A stretch of DNA of 64,000 nucleotides from an uncultured Psychroflexus sp. (GTDB lineage Bacteria > Bacteroidota > Bacteroidia > Flavobacteriales > Flavobacteriaceae). Where the stretch lies: the NCBI GenBank assembly GCA_913062845.1, contig CAJXVZ010000010.1:1-64000 (forward strand), written 5' to 3'. Shown here one piece after another: positions 8,037 to 19,498 of this stretch. Within the stretch, counting starts at the first letter, position 1; each line of letters begins with the position of its first letter. Made by a program: the position numbers and the translations under genes. Below the pieces are notes generated by a model. It was not told where the DNA came from and made no database searches. It worked only from the letters and a program-made list of their open reading frames with translations.

Positions 8037-8318
8037 CTAAATGTTTTCTTTTGTAGATGAACAAGAATCTTCGGTTTTTGGTGCATACACTTGCATCCAT
8101 TCTTCAACACCGGTTCTTTGTTCTGCTATTTCCTCTGCTTCCAAAGCCGCAGATTCTGAAGCCCAGTAGTCTGAAGTTTTATTAAACGTTTTGCTGAAAG
8201 CATTCCAATACTCCCATTGGCATATTTCTTCTTTCTCTAATGGTTTTTCCTTAGGCATTGCATCTGTATTATTATAAGAAGTCAATGCGATTATAAATAT
8301 TAAAACGAGCTTATACAT
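8037..8318 (-). CDS. small exported protein, paralogue 2 of a tandem pair
   Basis: 93 residues from the ATG at 8318, identical in length to its neighbour. Signal-like N-terminus MYKLVLIFIIALTSYNNTDA. The core EYWNAFSKTFNKTSDYWASE, then SAALEAEEIAEQRTGVEEWM aligns without gaps to paralogue 1, with most changes conservative. Both genes also share 16 bases at and just before the ATG (minus strand AAAATCAAAAATCATG) and the same ECF-like promoter, so the whole unit was duplicated. The N- and C-terminal ends have diverged. Family and role are unknown; stress-induced envelope protein is an inference from the promoter. Confidence 0.85.
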   Translation of the reverse strand: MYKLVLIFIIALTSYNNTDAMPKEKPLEKEEICQWEYWNAFSKTFNKTSDYWASESAALEAEEIAEQRTGVEEWMQVYAPKTEDSCSSTKENI

Positions 8319-8385
8319 GATTTTTGATTTTAGGTTAAAATGGTTTGGCTGATTATAACTTTTAAAAGATTTATCACACGTGCTC

Positions 8386-8419
8386 ATTTATAAGACGAAC
8401 CTATTTAAGATATGTTACA
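8386..8419 (-). promoter_or_regulatory. ECF-sigma-like promoter of small gene 2
   Basis: Minus strand TGTAACA (8419-8413), with 16 bases between TGTAAC and CGTC, then CGTCTTATAAAT (8397-8386). The spacer sequence differs from that of the twin while both boxes are kept, which argues for function. Confidence 0.65.
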
Positions 8420-8445
8420 GAAAAAATCAATTTTTTTGTAATAAT

Positions 8446-8480
8446 AAAAAAACCGCTAACTCATATACTGAATTAGCGGT
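8446..8480 (-). terminator. terminator of the aconitase gene
   Basis: Perfect 8-bp stem ACCGCTAA (8452-8459) / TTAGCGGT (8473-8480) with a T run on the minus strand, 22 bases after the aconitase stop. Confidence 0.85.
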
Positions 8481-8501
8481 CTGAAAGTTTAATAAATTTG
8501 A

Positions 8502-10766
8502 TTAGGATTTGTTTTGCTTTTTAATCAAATTCAGAGCGGAACCTTCTTTATACCATCTGATCTGCGCTTCATTATAGGTGTGATTTACAGTAATTGTATC
8601 TGTACTATCATCACTATGCACAATTTCTATGGTCAACGGCTTGTCTTCTGCAAACTCGTTAAGATCAAGGAAGTTAAATGTGTCGTCCTCCTTAATTAAG
8701 TCATAATCGCTTTCATTTGCAAATGTTAGAGCCAGCATACCTTGTTTTTTAAGGTTAGTCTCGTGTATTCTCGCAAATGATTTTACAATGACTGCTGCAA
8801 CACCAAGGTGTCTGGGTTGCATTGCAGCGTGCTCTCTTGAAGAACCTTCACCATAATTATGGTCACCAACTACAACAGATAAAATGCCATTCTTTTTGTA
8901 CTCTCTTTGTGTGTCCGGTACTCCGGCATATTCTCCTGTAAGTTGATTTTTTACAAAATTGGTTTTTTTATTGAAAGCATTTACTGCACCTATCAGTGTG
9001 TTGTTGGCGATATTATCTAAGTGCCCTCTGTACTTTAACCATGGACCTGCCATTGAGATATGGTCTGTTGTGCATTTTCCAAATGCTTTGATGAGCAATT
9101 TTGCACCTTTTATTTCATCACCTATTGGTTCAAAAGGTGTTAGTAACTGAAGTCTGTCAGACGCTTCAGAAACTTTCACTTCAACGCCACTACCATCTTC
9201 TCGTGGCTCAACATATCCGTTATCTTCAACATCAAATCCTTTTTCAGGAAGTTCAATCCCTTTTGGCGCCTCTAATTTAACTTCTTCACCATCTTCATTA
9301 ATGAGCGTATCATTCATTGGATCAAAGTCTAAACGTCCGGAAATTGCTATTGCAGCAACCATTTCGGGCGAACCTACAAAGGCGTGAGTATTTGGGTTAC
9401 CATCTGCTCTTTTTGAAAAGTTTCTGTTGAAAGAGTGAACAATTGTATTTTTTTCTTCTCCTTTGAGATCACTTCTGTCCCATTGACCAATACATGGTCC
9501 GCAGGCGTTGGTGAAAATTGTTGCACCCAGATCTTCAAAAACCTTTAAAAGCCCATCTCTTTCTGCTGTAAATCGAATTTGTTCCGATCCCGGATTTATA
9601 CCAAAATCTGATTTCGGTTTAAGCTTTTTCTTAACGGCCTGTTCAGCTATGGACGCTGCACGCGTTAGGTCTTCATAAGATGAGTTTGTACAGGAACCAA
9701 TTAATCCCCAGTCTACTTTTATCGGCCAGTCGTTCTTCTTAGCCTTTTCTCCTAATTCTCCAACCGGTGTCGCTAAATCTGGTGTAAAAGGTCCATTGAG
9801 ATGAGGTCTTAATGTTGACAGATCAATTTCAATGACCTGATCAAAATAAGTGTCCGGATCTGCATAAACTTCTGGATCTCCAGTCAAATATTCTCTTAAT
9901 TTATTAGCCTCGTCGGCAATTTCATTTCTGTCTGTCGCTCTAAGGAATCGCTCCATAGAATCATCGTATCCAAATGTAGATGTGGTTGCTCCGATTTCAG
10001 CTCCCATGTTACAGATGGTTCCTTTACCCGTGCAGGAAAGGTTTTTTGCGCCTTCTCCAAAGTATTCAACTATACACCCTGTTCCGCCTTTTACAGTTAG
10101 GATTTCTGCAACTTTAAGAATCACATCTTTTGCTGCCGTCCAACCTTGAGGGCTGCCTGTGAGTTTAACACCTATGAGTTTCGGAAATTTTAACTCCCAT
10201 GGCATTCCGGCCATCACATCTACGGCGTCTGCACCTCCAACACCAATGGCTACCATTCCGAGTCCGCCGGCATTAACCGTGTGCGAATCTGTTCCTATCA
10301 TCATTCCTCCTGGAAATGCGTAGTTTTCTAAGACAACCTGGTGAATAATACCTGCACCGGGTTTCCAAAATCCAATACCATATTTATTTGATACAGACTC
10401 CAGAAAGTCAAAAACTTCATTACTGGTTTCATTTGCTCTGGCAAGGTCTTTGGCTGCACCTTGTTTAGCTTGTATTAAGTGGTCACAATGCACTGTTGTT
10501 GGCACAGCAACTTTGTCTTTTCCGGCTTGCATAAACTGAAGTAAAGCCATCTGAGCGGTTGCATCCTGACAAGCAATTCTATCGGGATTAAATTCTACAT
10601 AGTCTTTAGCTCTGGTGAAAGCCTTTGTGGGTTCACCGTCTGATAAGTGAGAATAAAGTATTTTCTCTGAAAGCGTTAAGGGTTTTCCAACGATTTCCCG
10701 GGCTTTATCTACTCTTCCGGCCATTCTTGAGTAAACGGCCTTAATCATATCAATGTCAAATGCCAT
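8502..10766 (-). CDS. acn: aconitate hydratase
   Basis: 754 residues, the length of the mitochondrial-type aconitase found in Bacteroidota. The [4Fe-4S] ligands are visible as C359 ([11 protein letters not shown]), C422 and C425 ([10 protein letters not shown]). [13 protein letters not shown] (158-170) and [14 protein letters not shown] in the C-terminal swivel domain are further hallmarks. It interconverts citrate and isocitrate in the TCA cycle. It is a single-gene unit: a terminator follows, and 237 AT-rich bases precede it with a -7-like TACTTTTG (10809-10802, minus). Confidence 0.97.
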   Translation of the reverse strand: MAFDIDMIKAVYSRMAGRVDKAREIVGKPLTLSEKILYSHLSDGEPTKAFTRAKDYVEFNPDRIACQDATAQMALLQFMQAGKDKVAVPTTVHCDHLIQAKQGAAKDLARANETSNEVFDFLESVSNKYGIGFWKPGAGIIHQVVLENYAFPGGMMIGTDSHTVNAGGLGMVAIGVGGADAVDVMAGMPWELKFPKLIGVKLTGSPQGWTAAKDVILKVAEILTVKGGTGCIVEYFGEGAKNLSCTGKGTICNMGAEIGATTSTFGYDDSMERFLRATDRNEIADEANKLREYLTGDPEVYADPDTYFDQVIEIDLSTLRPHLNGPFTPDLATPVGELGEKAKKNDWPIKVDWGLIGSCTNSSYEDLTRAASIAEQAVKKKLKPKSDFGINPGSEQIRFTAERDGLLKVFEDLGATIFTNACGPCIGQWDRSDLKGEEKNTIVHSFNRNFSKRADGNPNTHAFVGSPEMVAAIAISGRLDFDPMNDTLINEDGEEVKLEAPKGIELPEKGFDVEDNGYVEPREDGSGVEVKVSEASDRLQLLTPFEPIGDEIKGAKLLIKAFGKCTTDHISMAGPWLKYRGHLDNIANNTLIGAVNAFNKKTNFVKNQLTGEYAGVPDTQREYKKNGILSVVVGDHNYGEGSSREHAAMQPRHLGVAAVIVKSFARIHETNLKKQGMLALTFANESDYDLIKEDDTFNFLDLNEFAEDKPLTIEIVHSDDSTDTITVNHTYNEAQIRWYKEGSALNLIKKQNKS

Positions 10767-10939
10767 AATTTATAATTTGTTTAGTTGTTTTAAAAGTGAA
10801 ACAAAAGTAAACAATTTTCATCAAATTTGAAATATCTTAAATTTAAAGCCTTGTTAATTGCATATTGTTTAAATATGTGATGAAAAAAACCTGATTATTG
10901 CATTAAAATGATAATTTTAGGTCTGTAATATTATCAATG

Positions 10940-10978
10940 TGAAAATAAAATATAACTATACGTTATAATTTATTTTCA
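10940..10978. repeat. 17-bp inverted repeat between moxR and acn
   Basis: Left arm TGAAAATAAAATATAAC (10940-10956), loop TATAC, right arm GTTATAATTTATTTTCA (10962-10978); 16 of 17 positions pair. It lies 26 bases beyond the moxR stop, with no T run, so it may be an mRNA 3' hairpin or a protein-binding dyad upstream of acn. Confidence 0.55.
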
Positions 10979-11003
10979 TTTTAATTAAGGCAGCTTCAGA
11001 TTT

Positions 11004-11957
11004 TTACAATAATTGCTTAATTATTTCTTCAATAGAGTAGCCTTCTGCTTCAGCTTTGTAGTTTTTGATTACCCTGTGTTTCAGAACGCTGTATGCAATA
11101 GCCTGGACATTCTCTATATCGGGTGAGAATTTACCTTTGGTAGCGGCATGGGTTTTGGCTGCAAGGATTAAGTTTTGTGATGCCCTTGGTCCGGCGCCCC
11201 AGTCTACAAATTCCTTGACAAATTCCGAAGCATTTTCATCATTTGGTCTGGTTTTGGCAACTAACCTCACTGCATATTCAATAACATTATCTGCAACAGG
11301 CATCCTTCTTATGAGTTGCTGTATGTCTATAATCTCATTTGCATCAAATAAGTGTTTTATGTTTTCACTCTGCACGTTTGTTGTACTTTTTACAACTTCG
11401 ACCTCTTCTTTAAAGCTAGGATACTCCAGATTTATTGCAAACATAAAACGATCGAGCTGAGCTTCCGGAAGCGGATAGGTTCCTTCTTGTTCAATCGGGT
11501 TTTGCGTGGCTAATACGAAATAAGGCTCACTGAGCTTATGGTGCTGCCCTGAAATGGTCACGGCTTTTTCCTGCATCGCTTCCAATAAAGCAGATTGTGT
11601 TTTCGGCGGTGTACGATTGATCTCATCTGCAAGAAGAATATTTGTGAAAACCGGACCTTTTATGAATTTAAAATTTTTATTGGCATCCAATATTTCAGAC
11701 CCCAATATATCACTCGGCATTAGATCCGGTGTAAACTGAACCCTTTTAAATTCTAGGCCTAATGCTTTTGATATTGTATTTACCATAAGGGTTTTAGCTA
11801 ATCCCGGCACACCAATAAGTAAAGCATGACCACCAGAGAATATGGCAATAAGTATTTGATCTACTACTTTTTCCTGACCTATGATGACCTTCGATATTTC
11901 CCTTTTTAATAGGTCGTGTTTCTCTACAAAACGTTCAATTCCTTTTACGTCCGACAT
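11004..11957 (-). CDS. moxR: MoxR-family AAA+ ATPase
   Basis: 317 residues. Walker A GVPGLAKT (49-56), Walker B ILLADEIN with D111 and E112, and the later sensor and lid regions fit the MoxR group (AAA_3 plus AAA_lid). MoxR ATPases act as chaperones for maturing enzyme complexes or envelope proteins, usually with von Willebrand-type partner proteins; none is encoded next to it here. It starts 22 bases after the SurA-like gene, so it is the last gene of the folding operon running down from 16199. Confidence 0.93.
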   Translation of the reverse strand: MSDVKGIERFVEKHDLLKREISKVIIGQEKVVDQILIAIFSGGHALLIGVPGLAKTLMVNTISKALGLEFKRVQFTPDLMPSDILGSEILDANKNFKFIKGPVFTNILLADEINRTPPKTQSALLEAMQEKAVTISGQHHKLSEPYFVLATQNPIEQEGTYPLPEAQLDRFMFAINLEYPSFKEEVEVVKSTTNVQSENIKHLFDANEIIDIQQLIRRMPVADNVIEYAVRLVAKTRPNDENASEFVKEFVDWGAGPRASQNLILAAKTHAATKGKFSPDIENVQAIAYSVLKHRVIKNYKAEAEGYSIEEIIKQLL

Positions 11958-11979
11958 AAATTTTTTGGTTTAGATTTAC

Positions 11980-13407
11980 TTACTTAAGCCAATCTTTGGC
12001 AAATTCACAGGATTTATAATCTTCACTAATCTTGATGTAAGTATCCTTCATTTTTATCTTTTGCCATTTTTGTACCTCTTTTACCTTTTTTTGTCTCAGT
12101 GCCAATTCACTTATTCTCGCATAATCTTCGTTAAAATCTGCTTCGTGTTCCTCCAAACGTTTTGTTATGGTGAGCATTTTAAAAAATGGTTGTTGTCTTC
12201 GATTGGTTTCAGTATAAACAGGTGACACTTCCATTTCATCCAGATTTATGATCTTGTTGTATAAGTCAGGGTCCATTTTACTCAGGTCAAAACGTTTATC
12301 AAGAGTCATATCGTTAATGAGTTGCCCGCCGCTTTCTTTTGTTTCATCCTCATCAGAAAACTCTCTGGCGGCTTCATCAAAACTAATTTCACCTTCAATG
12401 ATTCGTTTCCTAAGCAAATCAATCTCTTCTCTTGCCTTTTGAATCGCATCATCTGTTATTTCCGGAAATCTTAGAATGTGTCTTACATCAACATATTGAC
12501 CTCTTATTTTTTCTACCATAAGAATGTGCCAGCCAAATTCTGTTTTAAAAGGTTTGCTGATTTCCCCTTCTTCAAGGCTGAATGCCATATCTTTAAACTC
12601 TTTAGCCATTGGGGAATTTCTTTCTATGTTAGGAATAAGTCCACCCTGACTTCTCGATCCTCTGTCATCTGAATATAATACTGCTCTGGAAGAAAAACGA
12701 GAACCATTGATCACATCTTCTCTTATCTTATTCAAGAAGTCTATGGTTTTTTGGGTTTGTTCTTCAGAAACTTCCGGCTTAATAACGATTTGTGCAACTT
12801 CAACCTGTGTTCCAAAAAACGGCTTTTCATCTTTGTCTATATTGTCATAAAATTGCCTGACTTCAGCCGGTGTGACCTCTATTTCTTCTACAATGCTACC
12901 CTGCATTTCCTGTGCCAGGACAGTTTCAAAGTTGATATCAAACAACTCTTTTCTCAATTCAGCCTCGGTATTTTTTCCATAAAATTCCAGTATTCTTTTG
13001 ATGCCGCCAGCCTGATTTATCATATACTGTAGTTGCTGATCTGTTCTGCTTTGCACCATATCTTCCTGAATTTCTATACTGTCCTGTATGGCATGATGCG
13101 CAAACAATTTATTTTCCATAATTTGCTTCAGGATAAAACACTTACTGACTTCTTCGCCCGAATACCCTTGTGCTTTCTGGTCTTCCTGCGCTTTGGCAAT
13201 ATCACTTTCAAGGATCAGATACTCTCCAACAACGGCAGCTATACCATCAACTTTTACCCTTTGATTGTCGATATTTTCTGCAATAACATTTGTTTTTTCT
13301 GCTTCATCCTTTATGAGATTATCTTTCTCATCTATCGTTATCTGTGACCAAGAATTTATTACCAAAAAGGTAAAAGTCAGGGTCAAAATCTTATTCAAAC
13401 TTTTCAT
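11980..13407 (-). CDS. SurA-like periplasmic peptidyl-prolyl isomerase
   Basis: 475 residues from the ATG at 13407 (an ATG at 13413 is an alternative), chosen because MKSLNKILTLTFTFLVINSWSQ is a clean signal peptide. A SurA-type N-domain (VDGIAAVVGEYLILESDIA) is followed by two parvulin domains beginning near VEVAQIVIKPE and VDVRHILRFPE. Both contain the G-rich GWHILMVEKI or ESGGQL-type features of PpiC domains. It should help outer-membrane proteins fold. It overlaps the preceding lipoprotein gene by 17 bases. Confidence 0.92.
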   Translation of the reverse strand: MKSLNKILTLTFTFLVINSWSQITIDEKDNLIKDEAEKTNVIAENIDNQRVKVDGIAAVVGEYLILESDIAKAQEDQKAQGYSGEEVSKCFILKQIMENKLFAHHAIQDSIEIQEDMVQSRTDQQLQYMINQAGGIKRILEFYGKNTEAELRKELFDINFETVLAQEMQGSIVEEIEVTPAEVRQFYDNIDKDEKPFFGTQVEVAQIVIKPEVSEEQTQKTIDFLNKIREDVINGSRFSSRAVLYSDDRGSRSQGGLIPNIERNSPMAKEFKDMAFSLEEGEISKPFKTEFGWHILMVEKIRGQYVDVRHILRFPEITDDAIQKAREEIDLLRKRIIEGEISFDEAAREFSDEDETKESGGQLINDMTLDKRFDLSKMDPDLYNKIINLDEMEVSPVYTETNRRQQPFFKMLTITKRLEEHEADFNEDYARISELALRQKKVKEVQKWQKIKMKDTYIKISEDYKSCEFAKDWLK

Positions 13408-14242
13408 ATTCATTATTTTTAATCGCATTTTGAAGAATTTGTTTTTCTAAATCTGACTTAAGTTCTAACTCTTTTTTATTTCTCAAAATTTGTTCAATAG
13501 TAGGCCTAATATAGCTTACTGGGGCTGTAGAATTAGGTTTTAGTACATCTTTAACATAAATAAGGTAAGTCCCAATACTGTCTTCGATCTCAAAATAGGT
13601 TTCCCCGGAATAAATCTGATTTTTAAATTTATCTTCCAGTTTTAAATTTTTGAAAACGTCAATAGATTTAACCCATATTGAGTCATTGAGTTTTGCTTTA
13701 TCAAATTTTAATTTCTGATTATCTATATAAATTTGATCATCAAGCTCAAAACGTTTGAAACTTTCTTTTATTTTATCAATTTCGTTCATGTCATTTCGTA
13801 CGTACAAATATCTTAACTTAAGCAGATATTGGTTGATCTTAAAAATATCCTTGTTGCTTTCGTAGTATTGAAAAACAGCAGTTGAATCTATAATACTATC
13901 AACTTGTTTTGCAGCCAGAGCATTCATATAAGCTTTTTTGTATAACTCGTTCTTGTATTGCTCGACCATTTTGTCATAACGCTGCTGTTCTTCAATAGGT
14001 AAATTGAATTTAGCCTTATCTAATATCAATTTGTCCATTGCCCATTTATCGACATAAGCTCTTACGAAAGCCATACTGTCCTCTTTCGATAAGTTACCCG
14101 GGATGATTTCTGCTAAGTTATCCTGATATAATATGTGATTATTAACTCTTGCGATAATTTTACGCTGCTCTTCAGTCTTGAAATAGTCACAACTGACTGA
14201 AAATAATAAAATTATGAAGATGTGAATCAAATTAGTTCTCAA
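13391..14242 (-). CDS. lipoprotein related to SurA-type chaperones, no isomerase domain seen
   Basis: 283 residues. The signal peptide IFIILLFSVSC gives a lipidated Cys at residue 18. The sequence IIARVNNHILYQDNLAEIIP resembles the start of SurA/PpiD N-domains, followed by long helices (MVEQYKNELYKKAYMNALAA). No parvulin signature follows, so it may be a chaperone-only member anchored to a membrane. It sits between two PpiC proteins and overlaps both (11 bases upstream, 17 downstream), which supports a shared role in outer-membrane protein folding. Confidence 0.82.
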   Translation of the reverse strand: MRTNLIHIFIILLFSVSCDYFKTEEQRKIIARVNNHILYQDNLAEIIPGNLSKEDSMAFVRAYVDKWAMDKLILDKAKFNLPIEEQQRYDKMVEQYKNELYKKAYMNALAAKQVDSIIDSTAVFQYYESNKDIFKINQYLLKLRYLYVRNDMNEIDKIKESFKRFELDDQIYIDNQKLKFDKAKLNDSIWVKSIDVFKNLKLEDKFKNQIYSGETYFEIEDSIGTYLIYVKDVLKPNSTAPVSYIRPTIEQILRNKKELELKSDLEKQILQNAIKNNEYEKFE

Positions 14243-16199
14243 GAGACTGATTTAGATTTTCAACAAGTTTTCTGTTCATGTAGATATCATACAGTGATTT
14301 TAATTGCACTATCCAATCTTCTTCTTTTTCTTTTTGGAGTTGATCTATTACTTTTCCTCTTACATTTTCAAAAGGCATAACTTCCGGTGGATAAATTTTT
14401 GTAATGTAAATGGCTACAAACTGACCATTATGTTTATAAACACGCCCGTTTTCAAGCTCTAATCTGAGTTCATAAGGTAAAAAACCTGAATTTATTTCAA
14501 CTTTATCCAGTTTTTTGAAAATACTTTTAGGAAATTGTGTTTCTATATTGGAAATAGAATCTTTTCCTAGGAGTTTTACAATTTCTTCAATGTTTTCCTT
14601 GTTTGAGTCGGACACAATAATACCGTCAATACTGGTCTCTTTTGTGAACTTATCTCGATTTAGTTCATAATACTTTTCCAAAGCCAGAGTATCTGCCTGG
14701 ACAGGTTTCCAGATTTTCTGTTCCATGATTTCAAACAATAATAGGCCATCATAATAGGTCTTGATCTCTGCTGCAAATTCTGGAGAAATATTTTCCAGAT
14801 TCTTGTTGTGAATGCTAATTAGTTTGGCGTAAGTAAACTTATCTATCGCTGTGTTGATCTTTTCAACCACAGAATTACCATCCAGGCTTCTTTGCTGTTT
14901 CTGAATGTAATTTAAAAATTCTTGAAGATCAAATTTGCTATCGCCAATTTGTAAAATAGTATAATTGGCATCGTTGTTGTCGGTCTCATATTTCCATTTA
15001 TAATTCAAAAGGCTTTCATCAATTCTTTCCTCCAAAGAAGAGAGTAATTCATAATTGGTGTCAACATCGTAAATTTTCAGCAGGTCTTTTTTGATATTAG
15101 ATATTAATCTTTTTGAGCGGTCTGAGGTTTTAATTTTTCTGACGACTTCCTGCTCTATTTCCGGTAGTGGTTTCACCGGAATATTACCCATATATTTGAT
15201 GATATGCCATCCAAATTTTGTTTCAAAAGGTTCTGAGATAGAATTTTTTTCATCAAGACTGAAGGCGTTTTCTTCAAATCTTATAGAATTCATATCTCCA
15301 ATTCCAAATGGTGCAAGCTCTCCACCTTTGGACGCCGTAGGTTGGTGATCAGAAAACTGCTTGGCCAGATCGCTAAAGTCTTCACCATTTCTGACCTTTT
15401 CATAAATTTTAAAGATTTCTTTTTTTACAGCTCCTGTACTATCATTGGGTATATGCCTTTTCATGATATGGGCTACCTTTATTTTACCTTTGGATGGTCT
15501 TTCGGCATTTTTTTTAATAATATGATAACCAAATTTTGTTCTAATCGGTTTTGATACCTCTCCAACTTCTATACTATATGCCTCATCTTCAAATGGATAC
15601 ACCATTTTATAGGCTTTAAACCAGCCAAGGTTACCTTTATTTGTTCTTACTGATGGGTCTTTCGAATAAGTCATGGCGAGATCTTCAAAAGGCTCTCCCT
15701 GCTTAATTTTCTTTAACAGGTCAATTGCCATATTATATGATTTAAGTGTATCCGCAGGCGTTGCATCAGGAGCCAGGGACAGTAAAATATGGCTTGCATT
15801 CACTTCAGTTGTCATTCTATGATAGATCTCGTCTACCATTTCCTGAGTAACCTTGCCATTTGAAATGTATTTATCAGCGAGTTGTTTTCTGTACCTTTTG
15901 TATTCATTCAAAAACCCGGGTAATGTATCAAGACCTTGGTCTTTTGCAGCCTGAACCTTGAGTTTGTATCTGAGGTAAAGCTCAGCGTAGTCCTGAAGAC
16001 TGGTTTTTTGGCTTACTACAGATGCAGAATTATTCTTCTGATATTGATTTAAAAATTCGGTGACATACACAGGTTCATTATCTATACTGAAAATTATGCT
16101 GTCCGTGCCTCTAACCTGAGCATAGGAAGTATTAAGCGTTGCATAAACTAAAATAAATATGTAAGCTAACTTTAAACTTTTACGATCTATCTTTGTCAT
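14232..16199 (-). CDS. periplasmic PpiC-type isomerase with two parvulin domains
   Basis: 655 residues from the ATG at 16199; a TTG three codons upstream is less likely. Signal peptide through AYIFILVYATLNTSYAQ. The parvulin domains begin near EVNASHILLSLAP (about 135) and KIKVAHIMKRHIP (about 240), each ending in a GYHIIKK or GWHIIKYM signature. The C-terminal third is helical with a further SurA-like part. First gene of the operon with the lipoprotein, the SurA-like protein and moxR; likely an envelope foldase. Confidence 0.93.
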   Translation of the reverse strand: MTKIDRKSLKLAYIFILVYATLNTSYAQVRGTDSIIFSIDNEPVYVTEFLNQYQKNNSASVVSQKTSLQDYAELYLRYKLKVQAAKDQGLDTLPGFLNEYKRYRKQLADKYISNGKVTQEMVDEIYHRMTTEVNASHILLSLAPDATPADTLKSYNMAIDLLKKIKQGEPFEDLAMTYSKDPSVRTNKGNLGWFKAYKMVYPFEDEAYSIEVGEVSKPIRTKFGYHIIKKNAERPSKGKIKVAHIMKRHIPNDSTGAVKKEIFKIYEKVRNGEDFSDLAKQFSDHQPTASKGGELAPFGIGDMNSIRFEENAFSLDEKNSISEPFETKFGWHIIKYMGNIPVKPLPEIEQEVVRKIKTSDRSKRLISNIKKDLLKIYDVDTNYELLSSLEERIDESLLNYKWKYETDNNDANYTILQIGDSKFDLQEFLNYIQKQQRSLDGNSVVEKINTAIDKFTYAKLISIHNKNLENISPEFAAEIKTYYDGLLLFEIMEQKIWKPVQADTLALEKYYELNRDKFTKETSIDGIIVSDSNKENIEEIVKLLGKDSISNIETQFPKSIFKKLDKVEINSGFLPYELRLELENGRVYKHNGQFVAIYITKIYPPEVMPFENVRGKVIDQLQKEKEEDWIVQLKSLYDIYMNRKLVENLNQSLEN

Positions 16200-16390
16200 G
16201 TGTTGCAAAATTTAATTCGCAAATTTACTAAAAACTTAGTTCTGTTTACTTAAAATTCTGTAAAGTGTTGATATTAATAAGAATTAATAAAATTAGAATT
16301 ATTTGATCTTTTCATTTGATAACTTATAATTAATCTTAAAGAAGTTCAGATCAGGACTATTGTACGGTAAAATTCTGCTTTATTTGTCGC

Positions 16391-18459
<2,069 letters not shown>

Positions 18460-18604
18460 TTACGGGATGCAAAAATAAAGATTAAACTTAAGTTAGTGAG
18501 ATTTACTAATGTTTAATTTTATATTTTATTAATATTTTTATATCCAATGAATATTATTTATGCATATTTAGTCTTGATTTTTTTTACATTTAATTGGTAG
18601 TATG

Positions 18605-18627
18605 TTTTTTTTTTTTTTTTTTTTTTT
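18605..18627. repeat. 23-base poly-T tract
   Basis: An uninterrupted run of 23 T lies between pyrG and the lipoprotein gene. On the plus strand it is 35 bases before the lipoprotein ATG. It could be a slippage-prone site or an assembly artefact. Confidence 0.9.
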
Positions 18628-18661
18628 ATTTGTAAATAAAATATTCTTAATTAAAACTACT

Positions 18662-19129
18662 ATGAAAAATAATTTTAAATTTTTCTTTTTATTAAGCTTG
18701 TTTATGACGTTTGCAAGCTGTTCACAAGACAATGATTCTCTTGTTGAGGAGAATTCATTTGATGTTGATGAATACATTTCTTATTTGATAGGAGAAAAAG
18801 GTGTAGAAAAAATTGGTGGTCCAGCAGCACCAACGATTGAAACAGAATCAGATATTATAAGTTGGGATAAGGGATGCTATACGGTAAATGTAAGAGTTTA
18901 TATCACAAATGGTGATGGAACTAGATATTTAGTAGCAATTGATGATGTGCGTCTAGGAGATTGTAAAGAAAAGAGTTTAACTAATAACACTCATTGTGAA
19001 GGACAATTGCCAGACGGAAGTAGAGTTTTTGAAAATGGAACATATGGCCGCATTTGTTTGTTTGAATTACTGACTAAAAGCGATGTTGTTTACAATTTAT
19101 ATCTAGTAGAAATTCAACAATACCAATAA
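18662..19129 (+). CDS. unknown small lipoprotein
   Basis: 155 residues from the ATG at 18662; the ATG at 18602 is rejected because it reads through the poly-T run. The signal peptide ends in MTFASC, giving a lipid-anchored Cys. The mature part has an acidic start, a GGPAAPT turn and four further Cys residues (KGCYT, GDCKE, HCEG, RICLF), which could form two disulfides. The pattern looks like a small beta-rich domain. No family was recognised. It is monocistronic with its own terminator. Confidence 0.8.
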   Translation: MKNNFKFFFLLSLFMTFASCSQDNDSLVEENSFDVDEYISYLIGEKGVEKIGGPAAPTIETESDIISWDKGCYTVNVRVYITNGDGTRYLVAIDDVRLGDCKEKSLTNNTHCEGQLPDGSRVFENGTYGRICLFELLTKSDVVYNLYLVEIQQYQ

Positions 19130-19152
19130 ATTTATATTACAATTCTGACTAT

Positions 19153-19180
19153 ATCCCGTTGTAAATAGCGGGATTTTTTT
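19153..19180 (+). terminator. terminator of the 18662-19129 lipoprotein
   Basis: ATCCCG (19153-19158) / CGGGAT (19169-19174) followed by seven T. Confidence 0.85.
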
Positions 19181-19285
19181 ATTTATAACAAATCGGATAT
19201 TTGTAAAGGCTTTAACTGATTTTATGATTTCCAAGTTACTAAGAGTTTAATTTAAATTCTTTGATTTTAAATGGATTTTTGATGT

Positions 19286-19498
19286 TCAAACTCTCAAATT
19301 CTTCAATAGCTCTTCCAATCCATTAATTTTAATCTCATAAATTTCTTGCATCTGCAATCCTAATTTTCCTTTTGGAAACCCTTTTTGTCGAAACCAGACA
19401 TAATAATATTCTGGAATATCAATAAGGTATCTTCCTTTGTACTTTCCAAATGGCATTTTGGAATTGGCTAGTTTTTTTAAATGGTTTACAGAATTCAT
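19286..19498 (-). CDS. DUF3820 family small protein
   Basis: 70 residues from the ATG at 19498, which overlaps the stop of the preceding sulfotransferase gene by one base (ATGA); upstream starts would run further into it. MPFGKYKGRYLIDIPEYYYV followed by WFRQKGFPKGKLG is the DUF3820 signature. The biochemical function is unknown. A related module forms the C-terminus of the exonuclease encoded two genes upstream, so a shared nucleic-acid-linked role is plausible. Confidence 0.88.
   Translation of the reverse strand: MNSVNHLKKLANSKMPFGKYKGRYLIDIPEYYYVWFRQKGFPKGKLGLQMQEIYEIKINGLEELLKNLRV

Noticed and set aside
18568-18777. 69-residue minus-strand frame with a Lys run
   Set aside because: It is the poly-T tract read in reverse and overlaps the lipoprotein gene start.
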